From IMG/VR virus record IMGVR_UViG_3300033143_002584, positions 1-32,722 of that record: a stretch of DNA of 32,722 bases, one strand, 5' to 3'. The DNA comes from a virus. The position numbers and the translations under genes are program-made. Each line of letters begins with the position of its first letter. Within the stretch, counting starts at the first letter, position 1. This document shows, piece by piece, positions 7,530 to 16,140 of the stretch. Below the pieces are notes generated by a model. The model saw only the letters and a list, made by a program, of their open reading frames with translations. It made no database searches and was not told the DNA's origin.

Positions 7530-9095
7530 ATGGCGAATACATTTAATACACCTTGTACGCTTGCAAACCCAGATGACTTTGTTGTCAGTGAGGTTATTGA
7601 CACAGCAGGCATACATGATCCATTAGACATTGAAATGACTGGAGGCACATGGGCTTCAGGCTGGCACGCACCCAATACGATTGCTCTAGGCGATGATGCT
7701 ATGGTTACAGCTACGGTTGGTGACGAAGCGGGTTGTGCCTTTATGATAGGTTTTGACGCTACAAACCCAGACGAGCATTATAATACTATAGACTATGCTG
7801 TATATCCCAACGTATCTAGCGGCATTGTTTATGTTTACGAGAATAGTGCATTCATGGCAAGCGCCGGTGCTGCTCCACAGGCTGGGGATACAGTTAGCGT
7901 TAGGAAGACTGGAACTACCATTGAGTATCTTTATAATGGTAGCGTATTCTATACTTCTGGCGTAGCAGTCCCAGGAAGCCTTGTTTTAGATAATACTTTC
8001 AGAAACCTTCCTTCAACAATGAAGAACGTTACCCTTGAGGTAAATGGAGCTAGGGAGCTTGTAGTTCCCAGCTCTTATGTTGGCTCTGCTCTCATTGAGC
8101 ACAGCACTGCTGGCTTCGACCTTGTAAGAGATTCGCTGAACTATGCTGTTGCATATGGACAGGCAGCTCCATTATTCAATCAGTCTTTTAAAGATGCTGC
8201 AATATATGATCAGACCGCAATGCAAACAGTCTGTGAATGGCAAACTCATCTACCCTCTGATGAGCATCAAGCAGTTGAGATAAAGTTTGAGGCAGAATCC
8301 TTTTTTACTGGTGGTGGAACTGTTAGATTTATAAGCCTTAGTTCAGGAGCAAATGTGGATACAGCCGTTCCTATTGGTAAAGCTGTCTACACAATCGTCC
8401 TGCCTGTGGGTATGGCTGGGTGGGATTATGGACGCATAACAATGGCCTTGCAAGTGGCGGGAGCCCTTGATACCTTGAAAGTTTACTGGGTCAAGGCTCA
8501 ATATGTTGCACTTACGTCTCCTTTACCAACTTATCCAATCGAATCAGGTCATTCATCTGAATATGCATGGCCTCTAGGCGAAGAAGAGAATGGCGCTTTT
8601 GACAGACCTCTATCAGCATCTAAGGCTCATCATATTATAGATACGGTTGAGCATCTATATGCGCGCCCAGAATGCATTGCTACATGGTCTGGAACTCAGA
8701 ATACGACATTAGTACAAGTAATGCAGCCGGATCTCTATAGATGGATTTGGTTAATGACTCCGGGAGGTTTTAATAGGACAGCAGGCCCTGGCGGTAGAGG
8801 AAGGCTTAGAAATAAGATTCGCTTTTATGTCAATGCTAAACCTGATGCAGTAGTTGATACTTATGTTTACTTCCAAATTGGAGGGTCATTCACTAGTGCA
8901 TCTCACAGGATAACAATTCCTAGTGGCGGTCTTACAGCTTGGTTTATACTTGATGTTGAATTATCTCTAGACCCATTTGATCACTTTGGAACCTTCCCTT
9001 ATCCCGCAACTTATGTTGGCCTTTGGCCGACACAAAGAGGCGATGAGAACAGAACTGACGCCAATGTTTATGGCTTTGCAGCATTTGCAATCTAA
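7530..9095 (+). CDS. Tail tip protein with lectin-like N-terminal domain
   Basis: The product has 521 aa. GGAGA precedes the ATG. Residues 40-165 match a jelly-roll, concanavalin-like pattern common in phage and surface proteins: 'IDYAVY', 'GIVYVYENS', 'AGDTVSVRKTGTTIEYLYNGSVFYTS'. Here strands display an aromatic-rich carbohydrate-type surface. The C-terminal two-thirds is a separate beta-rich region. The likely role is host recognition or a tail-tip accessory. The lectin-like fold is recognised from strand motifs and not from catalytic residues. No depolymerase active site is visible. Confidence 0.55.
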   Translation: MANTFNTPCTLANPDDFVVSEVIDTAGIHDPLDIEMTGGTWASGWHAPNTIALGDDAMVTATVGDEAGCAFMIGFDATNPDEHYNTIDYAVYPNVSSGIVYVYENSAFMASAGAAPQAGDTVSVRKTGTTIEYLYNGSVFYTSGVAVPGSLVLDNTFRNLPSTMKNVTLEVNGARELVVPSSYVGSALIEHSTAGFDLVRDSLNYAVAYGQAAPLFNQSFKDAAIYDQTAMQTVCEWQTHLPSDEHQAVEIKFEAESFFTGGGTVRFISLSSGANVDTAVPIGKAVYTIVLPVGMAGWDYGRITMALQVAGALDTLKVYWVKAQYVALTSPLPTYPIESGHSSEYAWPLGEEENGAFDRPLSASKAHHIIDTVEHLYARPECIATWSGTQNTTLVQVMQPDLYRWIWLMTPGGFNRTAGPGGRGRLRNKIRFYVNAKPDAVVDTYVYFQIGGSFTSASHRITIPSGGLTAWFILDVELSLDPFDHFGTFPYPATYVGLWPTQRGDENRTDANVYGFAAFAI

Positions 9096-9107
9096 AAGAG
9101 GAATAAA

Positions 9108-9728
9108 ATGAGTTTAATTTATCCATCAGCATCTTATGTGGACAATATCCCGAAAGATGCTTGCAAAATCAAAAGAACAGCGCAAGGGACATCGGTCTCT
9201 GGAATGACTGACGCTATAAATCACCAAATAGAGTATAGATTTCTTCGAACTACTACAATGATGTTTCAGGAAAGCCTTGTTGTATCGGGAATGCGCTTTA
9301 ACGAACCCGCTGTAGGTATAGAGACTGGCCTTGTTAGGTTAACAACATCACCAAGAGCGACACAGTTGTGGGTATGGGTTGATTGCGCTGGAGGTTTTGC
9401 TACATGGAGTTCAAAGACTACTAATCCATACGTTGGTATAGATCTGGTTGATCCAACTACATTTGCGGTACTTGATGCTGGTTATAGCCACAGATCTATA
9501 GATGGAACTCTTACTGAACAGTATGCAGGATTCAGGGATAATGGTTTGTGGGACCAAAGGTATCTATTTAGTGGTGATAGAACAGATCCAGGCAATGGAG
9601 CCCCACGCCGACTTGAAATCCCAGAAGCCTATAGAGGACAGGAAGTGACGGTTCGTGTGGTCAGAAGTGCAATGAGGTTGCGTTCTGTTACAGTAATGGA
9701 AGCATTTCAACCCACTACAGAACAATAA
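9108..9728 (+). CDS. Hypothetical tail protein
   Basis: The product has 206 aa. AAAGAGGAA precedes the ATG, 12 bases after the preceding gene. It is beta-rich with many aromatic residues ('ATQLWVWVDCAGGFATW', 'DNGLWDQRYLFSGD') and no signal peptide, membrane helix or recognised motif. Tight spacing with its neighbours puts it in the tail-tip cluster. It may be a small tip or fibre-attachment protein. I do not recognise the family. Confidence 0.5.
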   Translation: MSLIYPSASYVDNIPKDACKIKRTAQGTSVSGMTDAINHQIEYRFLRTTTMMFQESLVVSGMRFNEPAVGIETGLVRLTTSPRATQLWVWVDCAGGFATWSSKTTNPYVGIDLVDPTTFAVLDAGYSHRSIDGTLTEQYAGFRDNGLWDQRYLFSGDRTDPGNGAPRRLEIPEAYRGQEVTVRVVRSAMRLRSVTVMEAFQPTTEQ

Positions 9729-9739
9729 AGGTTAAGATT

Positions 9740-12700
9740 ATGAACAATGATTTCACCACATCAGGGCGACGAGCATTCCTTTTAGAGGTCGCCGGCCTTC
9801 CTATGAGATATTACTCGGGAGCACAGCCGCCCTCAACTGCTATTCCTGGTGTTCCTTCGGTCTATGTTGATGTGGAGGCTGTCACAAACGTATCAGACTA
9901 TGGAGCCACTTTAGATTTGGCTGGTGGCATTGCTGCGTTCGATACAGTTTTCGTAACCATGGCATCTAATCAATATGACGGCCAAGCACCATTAACTGAC
10001 CCAGGTGTTATATTCGGTCGTCTTGGCCCCCAGTCGTCTAATGCTCAAGGCTTTCTTGGTGCTACTATTCTCCAAGATGATAGCTTAGTTGGTGGTATTG
10101 AGATGGCTCCAGGAAGTGCAGTCCAATTTACTGCTCCTGGTATTATCTATATTGAACAAGAAGCGTTTTATTTTACTGGTATTTCAGGAGACTTTCTTAC
10201 TGGTATCACTAGAGCCGTTGCAGGAACTCATCAGCAAGAGCATCTAGTTGACACAACTACTGGAAGTAAGCCTTATGTTACAGACACAATGGTCTTCTGG
10301 CGTGGCCAAAGAGCTGTTCTTAAGATGGCTCCAGTGCGCGATGATGGCTCTGTAGGCGACTATATAGAGGTTGCTAAGGGTTTCATCGAACAAACCCCTA
10401 CAATCGCCTCTGTAGGCACTAGCGTAGAATTAGGAATAGCTCCACTGACTGCAATGCTCGATGTAAAGTATGCTGGAAAGTCTCAGGCGGCCACTGTTGG
10501 CCTGCTTGAGGGATGGCATTACTTTGTTGAAGGCGAAGCTGATACCGTAGAGATTCTTGGTGCTATGTATCGTGGTGCTGTAGACTTTGGCCTTAACCCT
10601 GGCGAAGCAGCTACTTCCCAGAAGCTTACAGTTAATCAGCTCCTCACAAGCAAGTACCTTAAAATATTTGATCCTGTCGGCCTTAATACGCCAAGACATC
10701 CTCGTAATGGAGCTATGATCTCTAGAATTTATGATGATAATGTTCCATATGATGTTGCCGGAACTACAGGCGTTAACCAGATAGACTTGACTGATGCAAA
10801 TGCACCTTATTCCAATCTGCCGCTCGGCTCTATGGTTACGAACAGGCTTGTTTTCGAGGCCAAAAGAGCAACTTGCTCACCTGGGCTGCAAGAGTGGCCT
10901 GAAGCTGCGAGGACAGCATTTGAAAAAGACTTTCAGCCTGTAGATAACACAGGAAGAGATGGTGGCTGGTTCACTGTAAGGATGGCTGATACTGTTAACG
11001 GAGGCCCTGCCATTGCTCTTAAGCCTATGCCTTACTGTGCTGATGCCCACATTGTAATGACCTCAAGGATGTCTGACTACTTCAGCAATACCACCTTCCA
11101 TTGGGATGGCGCTGCTTCACCATATACTCCTAGTCATGTGCTTGACCAGTATCAGTCTCTTTGGTTTGGTTTAGACCTAGCTAAGATTGACGATACAACT
11201 TATCCTCGGTCGGACAGGGATGCTCCAAGAGAGCGAAAAGTAGGTTGGGAAAGGCGCGAAAGAGTAGGTTCGGACACTTCAGTGCATCCTATTAGAGGCG
11301 TTGCAAAGGGGTATTACCAGACTGGTGAGCAATACATCCTTGCTGATGGACCTGTGCCTATCCTTGGTGGCTCTACCGAGACCCATATTGAGGTTGAATA
11401 TTTTGATAGACATGAAGATGATAGAGTAAGAGCTAGGTGTAGAATTATCTCCTCAACTCTTGTAACTCACCCAACGACTTTTGCTGATGTTGGCTACATC
11501 CTTGAGATAGACGAGCGCGATAGGCGTAAGATGCCTTGTTTTGGTATCTGGCCCGGAACTAATGGTGCTGTTACGATTAAGCCTGTAATTGTGTTCGACG
11601 AAGACACAGCTTCAGACGTACTTCTTCAGTTACTCATGTCTGGTGGCGGCAACCATATCAACGATGCTGGTAAACCTTCTGACTATCCTTACTATGATGT
11701 GCAGACAACTGGCGCTAACTTAAATTACGACGATGTAAATGTAAGTGAGGTTCGTGCGTTTACTGCACCTCCAAGGCTTAATACTTGGTCGTTGAGAGTT
11801 CCTGATGATGCTACCCTTGGCGAAATCATGGCTCCTGTGCTTACCTTGACTCAGACTGCTCTTACGATGCAGCTTGATGAGGATGGAAAACTAAAGCTTA
11901 CTCGTGTAAGGATTGGTCCTGAAGACCCTACTCAGGTGATTGATTCAATTGATGCTGGCGAATGGGATTCTGACAACCTTCCGAGATGGGGAACAGATGA
12001 GGCAATTAAGAATGTCTATAAATTCCAGGTTAACTGGGATGATATGGAAGATGAGTCTAAGCGAGAGATTATCGTCAACGATGACCGCTCTATTAGGTCT
12101 TATGCTGAGTCTCAGGAGATTAACTTAGATTGCAGAGGCTTAGTTCTACCCGATGCGACCCCAGGCACTGCTACACAGGTTCTTAGAGGTGCTTATAGCC
12201 TTCTATCGGCTACATTTGCTGATCCTCGGAGAACCTTTGAAGGCGGTATTAGCAGTGGGAAGGGTATGTTGGCGCAGTTAGGTGCCATCTATGACTTCTC
12301 TTCCCCCTTGCTCCGCTCTTACGGCGATACTATGGGAGTAACTGGCGCTGCTGGACGTATCGTTGAGATGCGTATTAGTCTCTGGAATGCTGAAGGCTTC
12401 ATCAAGGCTGTTCACTATGACTCAAGGTTTACCGGTTGGAATGTTGCATTAGAGATTATGAATGTCTCGGGTGCTGACATCAATATTGTAAAAGATGCTT
12501 ATGGCACAACAAACCAGGACCTAGATCACTTCAGCGTGGGGGATACAGTAAGACTACACCCAGCAGGGAATGAAGACTCTATTACCAGCCATACAGTGAT
12601 TGCTATTGATGCTGGTGCTAATAAAATGACACTCAATCCAGCACCTCCAGGCACTATTGTAGCGCCCTATTACGGAGATGTTATCGCAGAAGTAAGAGAA

Positions 12701-12790
12701 TTGGCTGCTACAGAGCATAAGCTTTTAGCCTTCTTCGCTGCTGCTACCGGCCTCTTTGGCGATGGCGATGATGGACAGACTTTCGGCTAA
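9740..12790 (+). CDS. Large tail tip / central hub protein
   Basis: The product has 1016 aa and is the largest protein in the window. AAAGG precedes the ATG. Residues 125-165 contain the pattern 'GIIYIEQEAFYFTGISGD' followed by 'LTGITRAVAGT', a short beta module found in phage tail hub and tail-tip proteins. The C-terminal part (about residues 680-1000) has strands and an 'SVGDTVRLHP' barrel-like segment. Its size and its position as the fourth gene after the tape measure fit a baseplate hub or central fibre protein. No peptidoglycan hydrolase motif was found. Exact homology is not certain. Confidence 0.6.
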   Translation: MNNDFTTSGRRAFLLEVAGLPMRYYSGAQPPSTAIPGVPSVYVDVEAVTNVSDYGATLDLAGGIAAFDTVFVTMASNQYDGQAPLTDPGVIFGRLGPQSSNAQGFLGATILQDDSLVGGIEMAPGSAVQFTAPGIIYIEQEAFYFTGISGDFLTGITRAVAGTHQQEHLVDTTTGSKPYVTDTMVFWRGQRAVLKMAPVRDDGSVGDYIEVAKGFIEQTPTIASVGTSVELGIAPLTAMLDVKYAGKSQAATVGLLEGWHYFVEGEADTVEILGAMYRGAVDFGLNPGEAATSQKLTVNQLLTSKYLKIFDPVGLNTPRHPRNGAMISRIYDDNVPYDVAGTTGVNQIDLTDANAPYSNLPLGSMVTNRLVFEAKRATCSPGLQEWPEAARTAFEKDFQPVDNTGRDGGWFTVRMADTVNGGPAIALKPMPYCADAHIVMTSRMSDYFSNTTFHWDGAASPYTPSHVLDQYQSLWFGLDLAKIDDTTYPRSDRDAPRERKVGWERRERVGSDTSVHPIRGVAKGYYQTGEQYILADGPVPILGGSTETHIEVEYFDRHEDDRVRARCRIISSTLVTHPTTFADVGYILEIDERDRRKMPCFGIWPGTNGAVTIKPVIVFDEDTASDVLLQLLMSGGGNHINDAGKPSDYPYYDVQTTGANLNYDDVNVSEVRAFTAPPRLNTWSLRVPDDATLGEIMAPVLTLTQTALTMQLDEDGKLKLTRVRIGPEDPTQVIDSIDAGEWDSDNLPRWGTDEAIKNVYKFQVNWDDMEDESKREIIVNDDRSIRSYAESQEINLDCRGLVLPDATPGTATQVLRGAYSLLSATFADPRRTFEGGISSGKGMLAQLGAIYDFSSPLLRSYGDTMGVTGAAGRIVEMRISLWNAEGFIKAVHYDSRFTGWNVALEIMNVSGADINIVKDAYGTTNQDLDHFSVGDTVRLHPAGNEDSITSHTVIAIDAGANKMTLNPAPPGTIVAPYYGDVIAEVRELAATEHKLLAFFAAATGLFGDGDDGQTFG

Positions 12791-12900
12791 TTTATAGCCG
12801 TCAAAGGCTCGTACTTAGTCCTTAAGGCGTGCCAAAACAGAAACATGAACCCTGGTCTGTATCCGCAGGCAGGGCTCTCTAAACAGCCTTAGAAAAGGCT
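12784..12900 (+). promoter_or_regulatory. Intergenic hairpins around the hub / 257-aa gene boundary
   Basis: Two hairpins stand out in the 125-base gap. CGGCTA / TAGCCG (12784-12800) overlaps the stop codon of the hub gene. AGCCTT-AGAA-AAGGCT (12885-12900) has a perfect 6-bp stem and ends one base before the SD AGGAGG (12902-12907) of the next gene. The second could influence ribosome access. Neither has a T-run. Confidence 0.45.
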
Positions 12901-12915
12901 TAGGAGGATATTAGT

Positions 12916-13689
12916 ATGGGTTATAATCTAGACAACGCTGAACTTGATTTTGGCGGAATGGTTGCTGCTGGAAATATTACAGGGTATACAGCACGAATGA
13001 AGTTTGGAGAAAGAACTACGGTCGGAACGACAGAAGAAGACTTATGGGCTTGCCCGGCTGTTGCATATGAAGGATGGCTTCAGGTTGCTCAGACTGTCAG
13101 AGTAAAGGCTGGAGGAAATGGTGCTGACACTCTTGCGGGTGCTGGTGCTAGAACCATTATGGTTCAAGGGTTAGATGAGAACTGGGAAGAAGCTTATGAA
13201 GTGATCGAGTTAGCAGGAACAGCTGCCTCTGCCTCCACTACTACCAAGTTCATTCGCCAATTCAGGTCTTTTGTAATGGAAGTTGGAACCTATGGCGGAT
13301 CTAATGTTGGTATTATCACGATTGAAACATCGGATGGCAACTACGTTACTTCATGCATGGAGGCTGGTGTATCCCAAACTCAACAGATGGCGCTTACTAT
13401 CCCGAAAGGTCAAGCATTTGTTGCATATACCTTTGATGTAAGCATTGATTCTAATAAGAGTGGTACGTTTAGAGTCTATATGAGACCGAATGCAAATAAC
13501 ACCACAAACTTTAGTCCATTTAGAAAGGTTTATACTCTGTCTGGTATTGCTGGCGGTGCTACTTCTGTGATTAACATCAAGATTCCGCTCTACTTCCCAG
13601 AATATACTGATGTTTTAGTAACGATTGAAGCTGACTCTATTGGAGCAAAGGTCCACGCATCTATTACAGGATATACGATGCCTGCGTAA
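12916..13689 (+). CDS. Virion-associated beta-rich protein of a phage-specific family
   Basis: The product has 257 aa. TAGGAGG precedes the ATG at 8-base spacing. It shows a pattern I associate with virion proteins of many environmental phages: an early 'DLWACP' Trp, a strand with 'VKAGGNGADTLAGAGARTI', then 'GLDENWEEAYEVIELAG' and a Thr-rich stretch. The rest is Ig- or jelly-roll-like strands ('GQAFVAYTFDVSID', 'GTFRVYMRPN'). It is probably a tail fibre tip or accessory structural protein. Function is unknown. The position after the tail hub supports a virion role. Confidence 0.5.
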   Translation: MGYNLDNAELDFGGMVAAGNITGYTARMKFGERTTVGTTEEDLWACPAVAYEGWLQVAQTVRVKAGGNGADTLAGAGARTIMVQGLDENWEEAYEVIELAGTAASASTTTKFIRQFRSFVMEVGTYGGSNVGIITIETSDGNYVTSCMEAGVSQTQQMALTIPKGQAFVAYTFDVSIDSNKSGTFRVYMRPNANNTTNFSPFRKVYTLSGIAGGATSVINIKIPLYFPEYTDVLVTIEADSIGAKVHASITGYTMPA

Positions 13690-13707
13690 GTTAGAAAGGA
13701 TAATATT

Positions 13708-13908
13708 ATGAGAAAAGGAATTTTAGATAAAGGTTTAAACAAGCTGGTTTCGAAGAAGTTACTAGTTTGGGGAACTGGGGTCTGTGCTTTGTTCACAAAT
13801 CATATCAACGGCGATGAATTTATAAGCCTAAGCATTATATACATTTTATCACAAGGTGCCGTGGACGCTATTGTTCGTTATAAACATGGTGACAAACTGC
13901 TCCCATAA
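13708..13908 (+). CDS. Small membrane protein, possible holin
   Basis: The product has 66 aa. AAAGGA precedes the ATG. It has a basic N-terminus (MRKGILDKGLNKLVSKK), one hydrophobic segment near residues 17-30, a second near 38-52 ('FISLSIIYILSQGAVDAIV'), and a charged C-terminus (RYKHGDK). Size and topology fit small holin-like phage proteins at the end of a tail cluster. It is followed directly by a rho-independent-type terminator. There is no sequence signature, so holin is only a suggestion. Confidence 0.5.
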   Translation: MRKGILDKGLNKLVSKKLLVWGTGVCALFTNHINGDEFISLSIIYILSQGAVDAIVRYKHGDKLLP

Positions 13909-13912
13909 GCCC

Positions 13913-13956
13913 TTAGACGGCCGTTAACGCCTATTCTCGGCCGTCTAAATCTTTTT
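13913..13956 (+). terminator. Rho-independent-type terminator
   Basis: TTAGACGGCCG (13913-13923) and CGGCCGTCTAA (13938-13948) form a perfect 11-bp stem with a 14-base loop, followed by ATCTTTTT. It lies 5 bases after the small membrane protein gene. The arm is related to the CCCTTAGACGGC stretch in the 22.4-kb intergenic region. Confidence 0.75.
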
Positions 13957-13996
13957 ACATACCAACGTAGCTGTTTGCGTTTTAGTACGCTATAAC

Positions 13997-14006
13997 TCTA
14001 GTTAGA
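13997..14006 (+). promoter_or_regulatory. Promoter-like motif before the 146-aa gene
   Basis: TCTAGTTAGA lies 28 bases upstream of the ATG at 14035, directly after TATAAC and after a terminator, where a new promoter would be needed. It matches the recurrent TCTA(A/T/G)TTA(A/G)A motif. No good -35 is seen. Confidence 0.35.
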
Positions 14007-14034
14007 AAGAGTTACAAATTCAAAGAGGTATATT

Positions 14035-14475
14035 ATGGATCAGGCAGTTATAATGTGGGCGGGCGGCATATTGCTCGGTGTAATCGGCGGTCTTGTCGGA
14101 TGGGTCAAAGTATCTGCCGATAGGCGCATGGATAAAAATGAAAAGGAAAGCGAAAAGAATGAAATCGCAATATCCGACATGAAAATCGAAATCACTGCTA
14201 TTAGTACTCAGCAGAAAGGGCATGGTAGTGAGCTAAAGGAGTTAGTAAAAGCTCTTGCTGAATTAGGCAAGGCTGTATCAGCCTTATCCGAGTCTAATGC
14301 CCGCTTTGAAACATGGGTAGAGGGCCTCGATTCAAAATTAGAGAACATCATGCTTAAGACTGTGGCCACTGTTACAGACAGCTTCAGAAAAGAATTACAA
14401 GACCACGCAAGAGACAGTGCTGCCTTTAGGCGAGAATATCTCCAACAACATCTTAGAGATGAAGATAAGTCCTAA
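14035..14475 (+). CDS. Membrane-anchored coiled-coil protein
   Basis: The product has 146 aa. AGAGGT precedes the ATG. A single hydrophobic N-terminal helix with a glycine-rich face (residues 5-25, 'IMWAGGILLGVIGGLVGWV') is followed by a long Lys/Glu-rich coiled coil to the C-terminus. This architecture occurs in phage holin-accessory or spanin-like proteins and in membrane-tethered scaffolds. It is the last rightward gene before the leftward island. A lysis or host-takeover role is plausible. No family is recognised. Confidence 0.55.
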   Translation: MDQAVIMWAGGILLGVIGGLVGWVKVSADRRMDKNEKESEKNEIAISDMKIEITAISTQQKGHGSELKELVKALAELGKAVSALSESNARFETWVEGLDSKLENIMLKTVATVTDSFRKELQDHARDSAAFRREYLQQHLRDEDKS

Positions 14476-14554
14476 ACAATTCTAAGCACGTTTTAAGGCT
14501 ATTGAATTCTATTTTGATAGCAGGGTGAGGGTGAAGGGCTTAGCTCTTACTGTA

Positions 14555-14577
14555 GGCCCCTTAACGGGGCTCTATGG
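14555..14577 (+). repeat. Dispersed intergenic repeat, copy C (core)
   Basis: The core matches copy B (17021-17043) at 20 of 23 positions and includes the shared 12-mer GGGGCTCTATGG (14566-14577). GCCCC (14556-14560) and GGGGC (14566-14570) form a short hairpin. It lies in the gap between convergent genes (14476-14592). The gap also holds a weak GCTAT/ATAGC hairpin (about 14497-14522) and no gene. Confidence 0.6.
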
Positions 14578-14592
14578 GCTGTTAGGTAGGAG

Positions 14593-15021
14593 TTATTGGT
14601 GGGCGTTATTGGCAGGTGCTGCCCAAATGACATTCCAGTCATCTCTGTCTTCTAAATTAACATCTGGCACTGGGAAGGCATCATGCGGCTTAATCGAGCC
14701 AGCAACAAAGGGTTCGCCGTTGGCAATCTCTTCAAACAGCTTATCAAACATTACATCCAGTCTTTTATCTAAACGCTTAGACATTTCGTCAATCTTCAAA
14801 TTAAGGCGTTCTTCAATCTCTTCTAATTTCTTATCAAAATCTTGAATATCTTGATCATCATAAAGACCAGTTGTGACGAGATCGACATTATGTGTGTCAC
14901 ATAAAGAACACAGCCATCGTATCTCTGTGTTTGCTGCAATCTCAGTGAATGAAGTAGAAATCTTTGATGGTTTTCTACAATGTAAGCATTCCAGTTCGTA
15001 TTCTTTGGTAAATGTAGTCAT
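14593..15021 (-). CDS. Zinc-ribbon and coiled-coil protein
   Basis: The product has 142 aa. The ATG at 15021 is preceded by GAGGAG, which overlaps the end of the HTH gene, so the two are probably co-translated; a longer start further upstream lacks an SD. Residues 9-45 contain two CxxC knuckles (E-C-L-H-C and L-C-S-L-C) forming a likely zinc ribbon. Residues 60-100 are a Lys/Glu coiled coil. The C-terminus is Pro/Trp-containing. It may bind nucleic acid or protein. No known function. It shares an operon with the upstream HTH regulator. Confidence 0.7.
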   Translation of the reverse strand: MTTFTKEYELECLHCRKPSKISTSFTEIAANTEIRWLCSLCDTHNVDLVTTGLYDDQDIQDFDKKLEEIEERLNLKIDEMSKRLDKRLDVMFDKLFEEIANGEPFVAGSIKPHDAFPVPDVNLEDRDDWNVIWAAPANNAHQ

Positions 15022-15022
15022 C

Positions 15023-15253
15023 TTATTTCTCCTCAATGTCAGAATCTTCAAGCTTCACACCCCACCATAGATCCCACCCGCATAATCGCATAAATGTCTC
15101 AACATCCTCGACAGTCCAGCCTTTACCATGCTCTAATCGTAAAACCTTATCTCGATGATGGCCTAATTGGGTGTCCAGCGCTACTTGGCTCAAGCCTTGC
15201 GAGAGTCTCCAAGCCTTTAGTCGTCGTCCTAGTTCGTCTTTAAGTGTTGACAT
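15023..15253 (-). CDS. XRE-type helix-turn-helix regulator
   Basis: The product has 76 aa. GGAG sits 6 bases before the ATG. Residues 6-45 form a Cro/CI-type HTH: 'RLKAWRLSQGLSQVALDTQLGHHRDKVLRLE', with the 'LSQ..LD..LG' helix and a recognition helix at 'HRDKVLRLE'. The C-terminus is short, with 'CGWDLWWGV', so there is no separate oligomerisation domain. It is a small DNA-binding regulator, either of this island or of the control region. Its promoter and leader share a 19-base sequence with the leader of the HNH gene at 20401, which suggests joint control. Confidence 0.75.
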   Translation of the reverse strand: MSTLKDELGRRLKAWRLSQGLSQVALDTQLGHHRDKVLRLEHGKGWTVEDVETFMRLCGWDLWWGVKLEDSDIEEK

Positions 15254-15259
15254 ATTCTA

Positions 15260-15309
15260 CTCCTTCTATGTCCTACACTCTAAATAGAATGTTCAAGATG
15301 TAGAAGCAA
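15260..15309 (-). promoter_or_regulatory. Promoter and conserved leader of the HTH gene
   Basis: Read on the minus strand: -35 TTGCTT (15304-15309), a 17-base spacer, -10 TATTTA (15281-15286), then GTGTAGGACATAGAAGGAG (15260-15278). The last 19 bases are identical to 20377-20395 in front of the HNH gene and include the SD. The -10 also lies inside TCTATTTAGA (15279-15288). The predicted mRNA would start near the GGACA. Confidence 0.6.
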
Positions 15310-15360
15310 CAGATTTATCGATTTTCTCAAAATAATTACAAACATATTGACGTTGGCAGG

Positions 15361-15627
15361 TTAGTTGGCAGACTCAATAAGGACACTTGCAAGTGTGATG
15401 GGTGCTATAGCATCATTCTTAACCAACTCTCTCACTTCAGTACAAAGGAGTCGAGATTGCCACTCTTCAGTGCCGGTTTGGTTTGAATAAAGTCCTGTGC
15501 AATCATTGATAAAAATAGATTCGTGTAGCTTATCCCAGAACCAATCTAATCTGTCGGAGTTGGAAGCTATTGATGCCGATGACATAGTTCCGAGTCCGAA
15601 AAGTACGATAATCAAAAGAGATTTCAT
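15361..15627 (-). CDS. Small exported protein
   Basis: The product has 88 aa. AAGGAAA precedes the ATG and overlaps the end of the upstream gene, so they are translationally coupled. Residues 1-21 form a signal peptide (basic start, hydrophobic core 'LLIIVLFGLG', then 'SSASIAS'). The mature part has Trp residues and two Cys ('INDCTGLY', 'LLCTEV') that could form a disulphide in the periplasm. It has no recognised domain. Together with the two exported proteins next to it, it may act on the envelope, for example in lysis or superinfection exclusion. Confidence 0.65.
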   Translation of the reverse strand: MKSLLIIVLFGLGTMSSASIASNSDRLDWFWDKLHESIFINDCTGLYSNQTGTEEWQSRLLCTEVRELVKNDAIAPITLASVLIESAN

Positions 15628-15631
15628 ATAT

Positions 15632-16030
15632 TTAGTTTCCTTTATTGATGCCTCTTAGCAGGTTCATCGCTGTAAAATGATTTTTACTCACAAAACCAAG
15701 GCTTTTTCTAGATTCGGCAATTGTCATTGGGGGCCAATTACACCCAAACTCGGGCTTGCAAGTATCTCTCACGACCGAATCCTTTCTATAACTTGAGATT
15801 CGAGATTTAAAGTCTTTCTCTGAGTCATTCTTGTGCATATCAAAAAATTTATTGCAAATATGGTGCAATGTGCGGGGACTGATCGCCTTTTTCGTTGAGC
15901 GCGCATGATAAAACACTTGACAAGACTCCATGTATTCATTCCTAGAGTCTTGTGATACTTCAGCGTCAGCACAAAAAGGTGCGAGCATTGTCATGATTGA
16001 AAGAATGATTACAATAGCTGGCCTGTTCAT
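15632..16030 (-). CDS. Exported cysteine-containing protein
   Basis: The product has 132 aa. AGGAG lies 6 bases before the ATG at 16030, so longer in-frame starts are rejected. Residues 1-23 form a signal peptide ending in 'CADA'. The mature chain has Cys in 'ESCQVFY', 'HHICNKF', 'DTCKPEFGCNW', an even set suitable for disulphides. A predicted promoter lies upstream (16068-16096). I recognise no catalytic motif, so it is not obviously an endolysin. It forms an operon with the 88-aa exported protein. Confidence 0.65.
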   Translation of the reverse strand: MNRPAIVIILSIMTMLAPFCADAEVSQDSRNEYMESCQVFYHARSTKKAISPRTLHHICNKFFDMHKNDSEKDFKSRISSYRKDSVVRDTCKPEFGCNWPPMTIAESRKSLGFVSKNHFTAMNLLRGINKGN

Positions 16031-16067
16031 CGTGGCTCCTGTGGGCTCCCGCCCTCTGTCTATAACT

Positions 16068-16096
16068 ACTATACCAACTTCATTTGGACGCCACAA
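16068..16096 (-). promoter_or_regulatory. Predicted sigma70 promoter of the exported-protein operon
   Basis: Minus strand: -35 TTGTGG (16091-16096), a 17-base spacer, -10 TATAGT (16068-16073). The predicted transcript would begin about 30 bases before the ATG at 16030. The 110-base gap contains no gene. Confidence 0.5.
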
Positions 16097-16140
16097 GGTT
16101 GAAGCGAACGGTGCGCGAGATAGTCACAAAGGCTGGGTCT

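Noticed and set aside
14525-14845. Rightward 106-aa ORF
   Set aside because: It covers repeat copy C and then the antisense of the zinc-ribbon gene, which has a good SD, two CxxC motifs and a coiled coil.
15632-16030. The 132-aa exported protein as a classical endolysin
   Set aside because: It has a signal peptide and disulphide-type Cys but no Glu-x-Asp-x-Thr lysozyme triad, amidase or peptidase motif.
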